Position numbers and translations under genes: made by a program
Shown here: piece by piece, positions 37,624 to 46,799 of the stretch
Layout of the letters: each line of letters starts with the position of its first letter
Position numbering within the stretch: position 1 is the first letter of the stretch
Notes under the pieces: model-generated
Databases searched by the model: none
The model's input: only the letters and a program-made list of their open reading frames with translations
Told to the model about the DNA's origin: nothing
DNA from: Ktedonobacteria bacterium brp13
Lineage (GTDB): Bacteria > Chloroflexota > Ktedonobacteria > Ktedonobacterales > Ktedonobacteraceae
Assembly: GCA_015099395.1 (NCBI GenBank)
Contig: AP024096.1
Coordinates: forward strand, 5,146,001-5,210,000
Length of the DNA stretch: 64,000 bases
Reading direction: 5' to 3'

Positions 37624-37881
37624 AGACACTACTCCTCTCTGCCACATTGGTTCCTGAGCTCGCGTGCCCTTATACTGTGGCGCTCGAAGCGCGACTCTCT
37701 CATGATCGGTCTGGCTCAGGAACGCAGCCAAGGAAGTGCGAGCTTTCTCAATCGGTCGAGCCGGGTGGAGAGGGTAGACTTTCCCTGGCACGTTCAACAT
37801 TTGTATGGAACAAGGGTATCCTTGTTCATGCCCTCTGTCGAGAGGGCTTGTTCTTAGTTTACTGTATAAGGAGAGCAAGCC
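37624..37881 (-). ncRNA. Candidate bridge-RNA region of IS110
   Basis: In IS621-like members the bridge RNA comes from the non-coding left end upstream of the transposase. Here that 258-base stretch contains hairpins GAACAAGGgtatCCTTGTTC (near 37808-37827) and CCCTCTgtcgAGAGGG. I did not fold it or identify target- and donor-binding loops; the call rests on position and family knowledge. Confidence 0.45.
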
Positions 37882-39412
37882 TTGCATTCGGCCTTGGAAA
37901 ACACGCCCATTACCACCAAACCAACGATGCCGATCCATCTTCTGGTTTTGACGCTATTAATCGAAACACATGCAAGTTATCGAAACATCCAAGCCTGCCT
38001 GAAGAAAGTACACGGCATCCGCATCAGTTTGGGCAGTAGTAGCAGTGTGATCCAGGAAGCAGGGCAACGTGCTCAAACGTGGTTGAGTCACCAGCAGGCA
38101 CAGATGCCACGCTCGTTGGCATTGGACGAACAATACAGCAGCCAAAGAGGGAAAGCCTATCTCAATGTCATTGATGTGCACAGCGGGCAAGTCTGGGCGA
38201 CGATACCACCAATAGCGGTGGATGGAGAAAGTTGGACGCTTCTGTTGTGGTATTTGCAGGATCAAGGACTGACACGTGATTGTACGGTGAGTGATGGGGG
38301 AAGCGCGATCCATGAGGCATTGAGTGAGGTCCACGGTCTGGGAAGTCATCAACGAGATGTCTGGCATGTGTTCCAGCTTGCCTCTCAAGTTCAGGGGCGG
38401 CTGGATCGCGCACTGAAACAGATCGAGGATCGTTTGCCCGTGATACAGCGACAAGCACAGCGTGTGGCATTGGGTCAAAAAGCCCGAGGAAGGGCTCCCA
38501 AAGCCGATGTGGCCGAGCATCAGGCTCTGATTGAGCGGATGAACTACGTCGCAGAGGGAGTTCGCTATTTGTTGAAGGAATTGCACACCCTTTGGAGGTT
38601 GTGGTGCTCAGCGCTGATCCACAAGCCGGTATCCTCACCAGTCAGGGGCGTCACGCTGAAATCGAAACCGTGCTGGTTCTGCTGGATGAACTTGAAATGC
38701 AGGTACCTCCAGCCTTGCAGAAGGAAATACAAAACCTCAGCAAGCATCTCCGTCTGGCCCTTTCGCCTATTCTGCTGTTTGCACGAAAACTTGATGAAGT
38801 CCAACAACTGGCCAGCGCACAACTCGGACCGCAAGCTGTCCATCTGCTGGCATGGGCATGGCAGCGTCGTGCGGTGCTTGGTCTCACGACCACAGACCTG
38901 GTGAAAAGCGTTGAACCGGCTTGGCAAGTGGTAGCACAGACATTGTTCTCTGCTTGGGATCTCACCGTTCGAGCCAGCAGTGCGGTCGAAAGCTGGCATA
39001 GTATTGTGCGCCCGCACTTGGCCGTTCATCGCACCCTTTCTGCCGGGATACTGGCATTGTTGGCTGTTTGGCATAATCACCGAATAGCCCCACGCGGTCC
39101 CCATGTTGGCCTTTCTCCTTTACAGCGAACAGATTCTCTACACCAGAATTCAGATTGGTTAGTTGCTCTTGGCTATTCTGCCCAAGCTGCCTGACCGTTC
39201 AAACTGTCACATGGATTTGAACCATGCCTAAAGGCAGCAAAAGGACCGTTGACAAAGTAAAGGATGATCCTTTTTTACCTGTAGTGCCCGCTACTTTGCG
39301 GCTCAGGACACCTTACGTAGCTCTGGGCCTTCTTGGGGATCGGTCAATTTATCTCCGGCTCGAGTATACACCGTCTTTAATATGTGGCCACTACCACCAC
39401 CCATGCATGGTA

Positions 39413-40396
39413 TTACAGATCCGGGATCTCCTCCAACCAGGTTTGTTGCTTCTTCAGCTCCGCGATCTGTTCCCGGAGATCCTGCATCTGGAAATGAGCG
39501 AACTGCCGAGAGAGGGGCGACTGCTCGGCCTGCTTTTCATGCCTGCCGAGCTCTGCATTGGCCTTGTCCAACTGTTCCTCCAGACTCTCCCGGTGTTCAC
39601 GCACGTTTGCCGGCGTCACAAGCTCCAGATGCCCAACACTCAATAGTGGCTCTGCCCCATCAGTGCGAATAGTCCCGCGTAACATCCTACCCAAGCTGGC
39701 CCGACCCACCCCCTCCTTCTCGGCCGTCTCACTTTCCTTGGTGACCTGTTGCAACTTTTCAGTCTTGGTGTTATAGACCAGGGTCCGTTTGCGTTCGTAG
39801 GCCGCAGCCGCTCGACCGGTTGCCTCTCTGGTCCCAATATGGGTTGTGTCCAGCAATGTGCGTTGCTCCTCCAGCCCCGCGATCTGTCGCTGGAGCTCCT
39901 TCATCCTGGTAGGATCGAGATGCCGAGAGAGGGGGGAATCCTCATACCCGCCGAGCTCTTTCTTGGCCTCGTCCAACTGTTGCTCCAGACTCCGCTGGTG
40001 TTCACCCACGTTTTCTGGCGTCACAAGCACCAGATGCCCAACATGCGATAGTGGATTTACCATACCCTGATCATGGAGAATAGTCCCGAGTAACATCTCA
40101 TTCAAGTGGGGACGACTCACCCCCTCCTCCATGGCCGTCTTCTGTATTTTGATGATCCGTTGCAACTTCTTAGTGTTGGTGTTATAGACCAATTGCCCGC
40201 GACGTTGCGCATCCCGTGGGAATGATGAGGCCTCGGCCGGTGGTGACCCTCCCTCCCTCCCGGTCTCGCCGGTCCCGCCGGTCGCGGATGACCTGTATAG
40301 TTGACGTAAGAACGCCGGACTGCTTGCATCGGACTGTTCCGCATCCGGAACCTGAGAGGTCTCGAGAGGCCTCGCACCTAGTGGGAATCGCTTCAT
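39413..40396 (-). CDS. Two-repeat protein with putative modular DNA-binding motifs, copy A
   Basis: The 327-residue protein is not a family I can name. After a Gly/Pro/Ser-rich leader (about 1-65) come two repeats of about 115 residues. Each begins LVYNTxTxKLQ, continues with an HTH-like stretch (EEGVSRPHLNEMLLGTI; KEGVGRASLGRMLRGTI), then VGHLxLVTPxNVxEH and a coiled coil (LEQQLDEAKKELGGYE; LEEQLDKANAELGRHE). The repeat start recalls NUMOD1-type nuclease-associated DNA-binding modules. AGGAGG stands 7 bases before the ATG at 40396. It directly follows a methyltransferase stub in the same direction. Confidence 0.7.
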   Translation of the reverse strand: MKRFPLGARPLETSQVPDAEQSDASSPAFLRQLYRSSATGGTGETGREGGSPPAEASSFPRDAQRRGQLVYNTNTKKLQRIIKIQKTAMEEGVSRPHLNEMLLGTILHDQGMVNPLSHVGHLVLVTPENVGEHQRSLEQQLDEAKKELGGYEDSPLSRHLDPTRMKELQRQIAGLEEQRTLLDTTHIGTREATGRAAAAYERKRTLVYNTKTEKLQQVTKESETAEKEGVGRASLGRMLRGTIRTDGAEPLLSVGHLELVTPANVREHRESLEEQLDKANAELGRHEKQAEQSPLSRQFAHFQMQDLREQIAELKKQQTWLEEIPDL

Positions 40397-40448
40397 ACCC
40401 ATCCTCCTTATATGTGCATATGTCATTTAAACTTATTTATCGCGTTTT

Positions 40449-40742
40449 TCAATCAGATACTAAAGCTTCTATCATTTTGCTGATGTGTGGTGCCGCATTG
40501 GTAATCAGATCATTATAAGTTTGTTCAGCCACATGATTCCAGTGCCAGGTATCCTCGAAAGCGATAATTTGAGATTCACTATCCTTGCCACGCTCATCTT
40601 TGAACAAGACGTTATAATTGCGATTGGAATTGAATGGTGGGTCAAGATAAACGAGATCGATGCTGCTTTCGGCAACGTACTGGCGTAAAATATCCAGATT
40701 ATCCCCATAAAACAGCGTATTCTCGGTAATAGGCTGTGGTGA
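40449..40742 (-). pseudogene. N-terminal stub of a DNA methyltransferase, copy 1
   Basis: 97 codons: TENTLFYGDNLDILRQYV, then DLVYLDPPFNSNRNYNVLF, which is the DPPF catalytic motif and surrounding sequence of a beta-class N6-adenine/N4-cytosine methyltransferase (type III Mod-like). The frame ends ALVSD-stop, far short of the usual 300-900 residues, and lacks the SAM-binding FxGxG motif. The start at 40742 has a GGAGG-plus-G tract upstream. A full promoter precedes it, so the stub is probably transcribed together with the repeat protein. Confidence 0.85.
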
Positions 40743-40776
40743 CATTATTCGGCCCCCCCCTCCGTGTACTTTACGC

Positions 40777-40835
40777 ATCGTATTCCTTTGTTTGACGTAT
40801 GTCAATCCAAATCTTATATACGCTAAGATTTGGAT
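40777..40835 (-). promoter_or_regulatory. Promoter and dyad for the methyltransferase stub/repeat protein unit
   Basis: Leftward TTGACA (40800-40805), a 17-base spacer and TACGAT (40777-40782). A 12-bp perfect dyad ATCCAAATCTTA/TAAGATTTGGAT (40805-40835) abuts the -35. A G/C-rich hairpin flanked by AAATCGCC/GGCGATTT follows at about 40856-40900 and may terminate the gene further right. The same set is present in copy 2 (45084-45142). Confidence 0.7.
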
Positions 40836-40971
40836 ACGCTGACCCCATAAAAAGTAAATCGCCCGGCCAGGAAGACCCCGACCAAGGCGATTTTCTCTTG
40901 CGATCCATTTTACCGTAAAGTTATTTTACTGCAAAGCAGCACTGTCATTTTACGGTATTGCCATTATGCGC

Positions 40972-41697
40972 TTATGCGCTTTTCAACGTCTCACCATCAT
41001 CATGATTGTCACTTTGCCCAGTTTGCCCAGATCGCACTTTTCTATTTGCCCTGGCAACGGCAAGACGAGCATCTACCAATTCAGAATCCAGGGAGGCTAT
41101 CTGCTCTTTTGCCTCCTCCAATTCCTCCTGGAGGTTGCACACCAAATCATCACGCGATTTCAAGAGACGTGCCTGACTACTATTCTCATCTTTCAGGGAA
41201 GAGACATCAAGAGCACTTCGCCCTTTCAAGGCAACGATACCATTTTGTCAATCCACAATAGCAGCAGCGCGATCCTTGAGCGTTGCCACTAGCGCCGCGA
41301 TTTCCGAGCGCAGCCGCGCAAAGAGATTACTATAGCCCTCATGACCGAGCTTGGCCCAGAGCATTTGTAACATGCCGAATCCCCACCCGGCGAGGCAGCG
41401 CACCACCAGCATGACACCAGTCGCTTGCGGAGCATTGGTGCTCACCGCCTCGACATTGACGAAACGAGTAATCGTCAAAATGGTCATCACCAGAAACACC
41501 AACGTTGGGATGGTATAAGCAATCGCCCAGACCCAAGCATCGATGCGCTTGGTGCTCTGGACCATTTTCCAGTGATCATAGGTGATTTTCAACGCACTAA
41601 AAATGATCAATTCAGGCAACACCGAAAAGGCAATCACACTCACCTGGTTGGCAGTGACAATGGCAGTGTCAGGCAATACCCAAACAACCAGCTTATG
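40972..41697 (-). pseudogene. Membrane/coiled-coil protein, truncated by an IS and with an internal stop
   Basis: From 41697 leftward the frame reads membrane segments (VWVLPDTAIVTANQVSVIAF, WAIAYTIPTLVFLVMTILT, MLVVRCLAGWGFGMLQML) and then SEIAALVATLKDRAAAIVD before TGA at 41248-41250. The same frame continues with a coiled coil (LVCNLQEELEEAKEQIASLD) to 40972. The 5' end is replaced by the terminal repeat of an IS. It resembles accessory membrane proteins of plasmids or conjugative elements, but no family is recognised. Confidence 0.65.
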
Positions 41698-42880
41698 AGC
41701 TCGACTTTGTACAATTTTACTAAAGAAGAAGGCATGAACTCTCCGCTGAGGTAAGATAGAAGCTAACCAAAGCATATCTTTCTTCAAGGAGACCTTTCAT
41801 GCCATTACCTGAAGCTATTATAGCTGTTATGGCCCCTTTTCGGCCACTGTTTACCGCTCCGACGTGGAGAAAATTGATGACGTTACTCACCGGAACCTTG
41901 CTAGCTCACGGACGCCGAACCGTCTGTAGCGCCTTGCGCTTCAGTGGAGAACAGATGAATGAGAACTGGAGCCAGTATCATCAGGTGCTCAATCGTGCTC
42001 GCTGGTCACCACTGGCTGCAAGTCAGTGTTTCCTCTTGCTGATCGTGGAAACCCTGGTGCCCAAGCATGCTCCCATAACGATCGTGATCGACGAGACCTT
42101 GGAACGACGATGGGGACCCCAAATCAGCAAGCGAGGCCATTATCGCGATAGTGCTCTTTCGAGTCGCAAGCGATCAGTGAGCAGCAGTGGACTCCGCTGG
42201 ATCGTGATGGCAGTGGTCGTCACTCCTTCTTGGACCAAGCAGCCCTGGGCGTTGCCATTCCTGGTCGTTCTTTCCACGACCCCAGCGTGTAGCCTGGCAG
42301 CAGGCAAACGACACAAAACCATTGCGATGTGGGCAAGGCAAGCGAATGGTGCAATGGTGCAGCGGAACGGCGTTGTGGTATCGCTTTGGAAAGCCACCAT
42401 TGCCTCTGCGCTGGGTTCTCACCCGCGACCCCAGCGGCAAGAAAGAACCCAAGGCGTTTTTCTGCACCGATCAGCAGTGTGGGGGCCTTGCTGTCATGCT
42501 CACGTTCATGATGCGGTGGAGCATGGAGAGCACGTTTGAGGAAGCTCGCGCTCATATCGGCATCGAAACCCAGCGGCAGTGGTCAGATTTGGCGATCGAA
42601 CGCACCACTCCACTCTTGCTGTGTACCTACAGTTTGGTCACCTTGATTGGGACTCACCTGGCTGCTTCTGAGCAGATTGCTGTCGAGCAGACGGCATGGT
42701 ATCGCAAATCAGCAGCAACCTTCCATGATGTTCTTGCTGCCGTGCGACTCCATATCTGGAAACTGCAGAGCAATACAACATCCCCCCATGATCCTGCTGG
42801 CGGTGCTTGGTCCCACGTTCCGTGCTCGATCGGCTTCTCTATGCTGCCTGTTATTAGTTGGAAATGTACAAAGTCGAGCT
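41698..42880 (+). mobile_element. Defective IS701/IS4-like insertion sequence
   Basis: 16-bp terminal inverted repeats AGCTCGACTTTGTACA (41698-41713) and its complement (42865-42880) bound the element. The transposase starts at 41799 behind GGAG. It keeps IVIDETLERRWGPQ and, after an internal deletion and frameshift near 42330, WVLTRDPSGKKEPKAFF and WSMESTFEEARAHIG, i.e. parts of a DDE domain. RHKTIAMWARQ passes straight into a much later part of the protein, so over 100 codons are lost. There is no target duplication; the right end abuts direct-repeat copy 2. Confidence 0.85.
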
Positions 42881-43701
42881 TTGGAGGTTGTGGTGCTCAG
42901 CGCTGATCCACAAGCCGGTATCCTCACCAGTCAGGGGCGTCACGCTGAAATCGAAACCGTGCTGGTTCTGCTGGATGAACTTGAAATGCAGGTACCTCCA
43001 GCCTTGCAGAAGGAAATACAAAACCTCAGCAAGCATCTCCGTCTGGCCCTTTCGCCTATTCTGCTGTTTGCACGAAAACTTGATGAAGTCCAACAACTGG
43101 CCAGCGCACAACTCGGACCGCAAGCTGTCCATCTGCTGGCATGGGCATGGCAGCGTCGTGCGGTGCTTGGTCTCACGACCACAGACCTGGTGAAAAGCGT
43201 TGAACCGGCTTGGCAAGTGGTAGCACAGACATTGTTCTCTGCTTGGGATCTCACCGTTCGAGCCAGCAGTGCGGTCGAAAGCTGGCATAGTATTGTGCGC
43301 CCGCACTTGGCCGTTCATCGCACCCTTTCTGCCGGGATACTGGCATTGTTGGCTGTTTGGCATAATCACCGAATAGCCCCACGCGGTCCCCATGTTGGCC
43401 TTTCTCCTTTACAACGAACAGATTCTCTACACCAGAATTCAGATTGGTTAGTTGCTCTTGGCTATTCTGCCCAAGCTGCCTGACCGTTCAAACTGTCACA
43501 TGGATTTGAACCATGCCTAAAGGCAGCAAAAGGACCGTTGACAAAGTAAAGGATGATCCTTTTTTACCTGTAGTGCCCGCTACTTTGCGGCTCAGGACAC
43601 CTTACGTAGCTCTGGGCCTTCTTGGGGATCGGTCAATTTATCTCCGGCTCGAGTATACACCGTCTTTAATATGTGGCCACTACCACCACCCATGCATGGT
43701 A

Positions 43702-44703
43702 TTACTCTGGATCCTCCTGGATCTCCTCCAACCAGGTCTGTTGCTTCTTCAGCTCCGCGATCTGTTCCCGGAGCTCATTCATCTTGAAATGAGAGTACCG
43801 CTGATTGAGGGGCGACGGGTCGACCTGCTGTTCATGCCCGCCGAGCTCTTCCGTGGCCTCTTGCAACTGTAGATCCAGACGCTCCCGGTGTTCACGCACG
43901 TTTGCCGGCGTCACAAGCTTCAGAGGCCCAACACGCAATCGTGGCTTTGCCTGACCAGTGCGAATAGTCCCGCGTAACATCTCACCCAAGCTGGTCCGTT
44001 GCACCCCCTCCTTCTCGGCCGTCTCCCATTGGTTGGTGACCTGTTGCAACTTTTTAGTGTTGGTGTTATAGACCAGGGACCAGTTGTGTTCGCTGGCCTC
44101 AGCCGCTTGCATGTTCTCACGGGTTGCCTCTCTGGTCCCAATATGGGTTGTGTCCAGCAATGTGAATTGCTCCTTCAGCCCCGCGATCTGTCGCCGGAGC
44201 TCATTCATCCTGGCAAGATTGAGCTGCAGATAGAGGGGGGAATCCTCCTGTTCATCATACCCGCCGAGCTCTTCCTTGGCCTTTTGCCACTGTTCCTCCA
44301 GACGCTGCTGGTGTTCACCCACGTTTTCCGGCGTCACAAGCACCAGATGCCTAACATGCCATCGTGGATTTACCATACCATGGCTAATAGTCCCGTGTAA
44401 CATGTCAATCAAGCTGCTCCGATTCACCCCCTCCTTCCTGGCCGTCTCCCGTTGGTTGATGATCCGTTGCAACTTCTTAGTCTCGGTGTTATAGACCAAT
44501 TGCCCGCTACGTTGCGCATCCCGTGGGAATGATGAGGCCTCGGCCGGTGGTGACCCTCCCTCCCTCCCGGTCTCGCCGGTCCCGCCGGTCGCGGATGACC
44601 TGTATAGTTGACGTAAGAACGCCGGACTGCGTGCATCGGACTGTTCCGCATCCGGAACCTGAGAGGTCTCGAGAGGCCTCGCACCTAGTGGGAATCGCTT
44701 CAT
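43702..44703 (-). CDS. Two-repeat protein with putative modular DNA-binding motifs, copy B
   Basis: The 333-residue paralogue of the 39413-40396 protein. The first 65 residues are almost identical, then many substitutions and small insertions appear in both repeats (KEGVNRSSLIDMLHGTI; KEGVQRTSLGEMLRGTI; EEQWQKAKEELGGYDEQED). The framework LVYNTxTKKLQ, LVTPxNVxEH and the C-terminal KKQQTWLEEI are kept. The frame is open in spite of the changes, which indicates selection. Same start signals and same upstream methyltransferase stub as copy A. Function unknown. Confidence 0.7.
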   Translation of the reverse strand: MKRFPLGARPLETSQVPDAEQSDARSPAFLRQLYRSSATGGTGETGREGGSPPAEASSFPRDAQRSGQLVYNTETKKLQRIINQRETARKEGVNRSSLIDMLHGTISHGMVNPRWHVRHLVLVTPENVGEHQQRLEEQWQKAKEELGGYDEQEDSPLYLQLNLARMNELRRQIAGLKEQFTLLDTTHIGTREATRENMQAAEASEHNWSLVYNTNTKKLQQVTNQWETAEKEGVQRTSLGEMLRGTIRTGQAKPRLRVGPLKLVTPANVREHRERLDLQLQEATEELGGHEQQVDPSPLNQRYSHFKMNELREQIAELKKQQTWLEEIQEDPE

Positions 44704-44755
44704 ACCCATCCTCCTTATATGTGCATATGTCATTTAAACTCATTTATCGCGTTTT

Positions 44756-45049
44756 TCAATCAGATACTAAAGCTTCTATCATTTTGCTGATGTGTGGTGC
44801 CGCATTGGTAATCAGATCATTATAAGTTTGTTCAGCCACATGATTCCAGTGCCAGGTATCCTCGAAAGCGATAATTTGAGATTCACTATCCTTGCCACGC
44901 TCATCTTTGAACAAGACGTTATAATTGCGATTGGAATTGAATGGTGGGTCAAGATAAACGAGATCGATGCTGCTTTCGGCAACGTACTGGCGTAAAATAT
45001 CCAGATTATCCCCATAAAACAGCGTATTCTCGGTAATAGGCTGTGGTGA
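44756..45049 (-). pseudogene. N-terminal stub of a DNA methyltransferase, copy 2
   Basis: Identical in protein sequence to the 40449-40742 stub, including DPPF and the early stop after ALVSD. The identical truncation in both copies shows that it predates the duplication. Confidence 0.85.
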
Positions 45050-45278
45050 CATTATTCGGCCCCCCCCTCCGTGTACTTTACGCATCGTATTCCTTTGTTT
45101 GACGTATGTCAATCCAAATCTTATATACGCTAAGATTTGGATACGCTGACCCCATAAAAAGTAAATCGCCCGGCCAGGAAGACCCCGACCAAGGCGATTT
45201 TCTCTTGCGATCCATTTTACCGTAAAGTTATTTTACTGCAAAGCAGCACTGTCATTTTACGGTATTGCCATTATGCGC

Positions 45279-45518
45279 TTATGCGCTTTTCAACGTCTCA
45301 CCATCATCATGATTGTCACTTTGCCCAGTTTGCCCAGATCGCACTTTTCTATTTGCCCTGGCAACGGCAAGACGAGCATCTACCAATTCAGAATCCAGGG
45401 AGGCTATCTGCTCTTTTGCCTCCTCCAATTCCTCCTGGAGGTTGCACACCAAATCATCACGCGATTTCAAGAGACAAGCCTGACTACTATTCTCATTCAG
45501 CAGGCTTTGCAAGACCAC
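45279..45518 (-). pseudogene. Coiled-coil tail of the truncated membrane protein, copy 2
   Basis: Same C-terminal coiled coil as at 40972-41229 (NLQEELEEAKEQIASLD, SGQTGQSDNHDDGETL). The frame begins in unrelated sequence to the right of the repeat boundary, so the rest of the protein is missing. Confidence 0.75.
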
Positions 45519-45822
45519 CTAGAACCCTCTGCAACCTTGCAGGAGTCCGTACCAGCACACTTTTCACAAAACGCAAATTCACATGCTGAACATTTGTAAG
45601 AGGATGCTGCAACATCCGATAATGAGTAATCCAGTACACCTCTCGCACACGCGCATAACCTACATCCTCAGTTCGCTCTAGCTCTACCATCTGCATCATT
45701 ACATTTACCTCTCTCATAGAAGTAACCCAAGTATTTTTATCGAGATTGTTACCAGAGCATGTAATATGAGAAATAAAGCGCTTATACATATTATCAGTCA
45801 TACCAACATAATGAACCTTGCC
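45493..45822 (-). pseudogene. GIY-YIG nuclease fragment
   Basis: From 45822 leftward: GKVHYVGMTDNMYKRFISHI, then NTWVTSMREVN, MVELERTEDVGYARVREVYWI. This is the YIG half of a GIY-YIG nuclease with its Arg and the later Glu-containing helix; the leading GIY strand is cut off by an upstream stop (TAA, 45823-45825). The C-terminus ends in repeat-boundary sequence. It is probably inactive. Confidence 0.65.
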
Positions 45823-45855
45823 TTACCGCAATATGCTTAATCTGCTTGTTATAAC

Positions 45856-46566
45856 TTGACGCTGCTGTTATGGGATGCTCTGCTTGCCTATGATACGACG
45901 TTAACCTGCGCCCAGGTAGCAGCTAACCATCCGCTCTGGGTACTGTATTCTTCAGGGTCAACAGGACTGCCAAAGGCGATTGTGCATAGCCATGGTGGCA
46001 TCTTGCTAGAGCATGTCAAGTTTCTGCATTTGCATATGGACCTGAAGCCAGAGGACCGTTTCTTCTGGTTTACCACCACCGGTTGGATGATGTGGAACTT
46101 ACTGGTCGGAGGTCTGCTCATTGGCTGTACCATCCTGCTCTACGTAAGCATTGTCTCTTTCGACACCAACCAACTACCGGCTGGAGCGACCGTCATCAGT
46201 GCGACCCTGACACTGTATCGCTACGATCCCTATTTCTATCAAGGGGATCTCGGCTCAATCAGTGCAGATATCTCACCTATTGGCGGCTTCAATGGCAACA
46301 ATGCCCTGGAGCAGGCGGACTACAATGCCAGTTCTGGTCAGAGCAATGTTGGCTACTTCAACATTGTTCCCACGCAGACAAATCAGGCGACCAGTGATAC
46401 CATCGCCTCCAGTGCCTTTAAGTACATCAATGGTAGTGGACATACCCAGTTTCGTATCCATTTCCAACAGGCCACCAACAATACCAACCAGATGGATGTA
46501 ATGAATTTCTATAGCGGAGATTCAGGAGGAGCCTATGTGCCTGTATTGAAAATCCAATATCACTAG
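45856..46566 (+). pseudogene. Chimera: acetoacetyl-CoA synthetase fragment fused to DNRLRE-like domain
   Basis: Codons up to about 46142 encode an internal part of an acyl-CoA synthetase of the acetoacetyl-CoA synthetase type (LWVLYSSGSTGLPKAIVHSH, FFWFTTTGWMMWN). The frame then passes directly into a secreted beta-sandwich of DNRLRE/disaggregatase type (VSFDTNQLPAGATVISATL ... YVPVLKIQYH). The two halves come from unrelated genes. There is no start of the first and no signal peptide for the second, so it is a recombination product. Confidence 0.75.
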
Positions 46567-46649
46567 TGGTCTGTCATCCCTGATTTGATGAGCTAAAGAA
46601 AAAGGAGTATTCTTGAAGGACGAAAAAAACAACCATTCAAGGAGACTCC

Positions 46650-46742
46650 ATGAAGAAGTATACCGTCCAGTTAGATACAGAGCAACGCCAGATGCTCGAA
46701 AGCCTGCTTAACGGAGGACGTGAGCAACTCTCGGACAAATGA
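46650..46742 (+). pseudogene. 5' stub of an IS630-family transposase
   Basis: AAGGAG precedes an ATG at 46650; the 30 codons MKKYTVQLDTEQRQMLESLL match the usual start of IS630 transposases, then a stop follows. The element's left side (TGGTCTGTCATCCCTGATTT near 46568) may include its terminal repeat. The remainder is gone. Confidence 0.6.
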
Positions 46743-46799
46743 AGTGGGTCAGACCGCTAGATATGGCATCTTGCTCTGTACATGAGATTTTCCCTCCAG

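Larger units (their letters stand above)
36181..37881 (-). mobile_element. IS110-family insertion sequence (about 1701 bp)
   Basis: The boundaries are set by the interrupted host gene: CAAGCC at 36175-36180 and at 37876-37881; removing 36181-37881 restores an uninterrupted reading frame. There are no terminal inverted repeats and no ordinary target duplication beyond the shared 6 bases, as expected for IS110. It contains the transposase and non-coding stretches of 228 and 258 bases on its two sides. Confidence 0.85.
36022..39194 (+). pseudogene. DDE transposase gene split by IS110 and frameshifted
   Basis: The gene starts at 36022 behind GGGAGG (MFHSSTVEQRVQWVSQLLVN, with an HTH ending TLYRWKEK). 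IS110 interrupts it after codon 53, at CAAGCC; it resumes at 37882 in the same frame. A DDE set is visible: SLALDEQYSSQRGKAYLNV, TVSDGGSAIHEAL, SSAVESWHSIVRPHL. A one-base shift at about 38590, exactly where a long direct repeat begins, moves the C-terminal part to another frame ending at 39194. The IS family is not assigned. Two lesions make it inactive. Confidence 0.75.
38590..41189 (+). repeat. Long direct repeat, copy 1 (2600 bp)
   Basis: The repeat starts at CTTTGGAGG inside the DDE transposase gene and ends at TATTCTCAT inside a coiled-coil gene. The same run occurs at 42879-45496. Outside the repeat-protein gene the copies are almost identical by eye, with single changes such as that near 39124. 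The offset is 4289 bases on the left and 4307 on the right because the repeat-protein gene differs by 18 bases in net length. Confidence 0.92.
42879..45496 (+). repeat. Long direct repeat, copy 2 (2618 bp)
   Basis: Second copy of 38590-41189. Its left end coincides (within 2 bases) with the right terminus of the defective IS, and its right end joins a GIY-YIG nuclease fragment. It contains the C-terminal part of the DDE transposase (to 43483), the second repeat-protein gene, the second methyltransferase stub and the coiled-coil tail. Confidence 0.92.

Noticed and set aside
36202..37857. A 551-codon open frame opposite the IS110 transposase
   Set aside because: It is the antisense shadow of a clearly recognised transposase, has no motifs, and merely reflects codon bias of the real gene.
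39224..39646. A frame starting MPKGSKRTVDKVKDD after the DDE transposase remnant (and its twin at 43513)
   Set aside because: It runs antisense into the repeat-protein gene, changes in the second copy, and has no support beyond being open.
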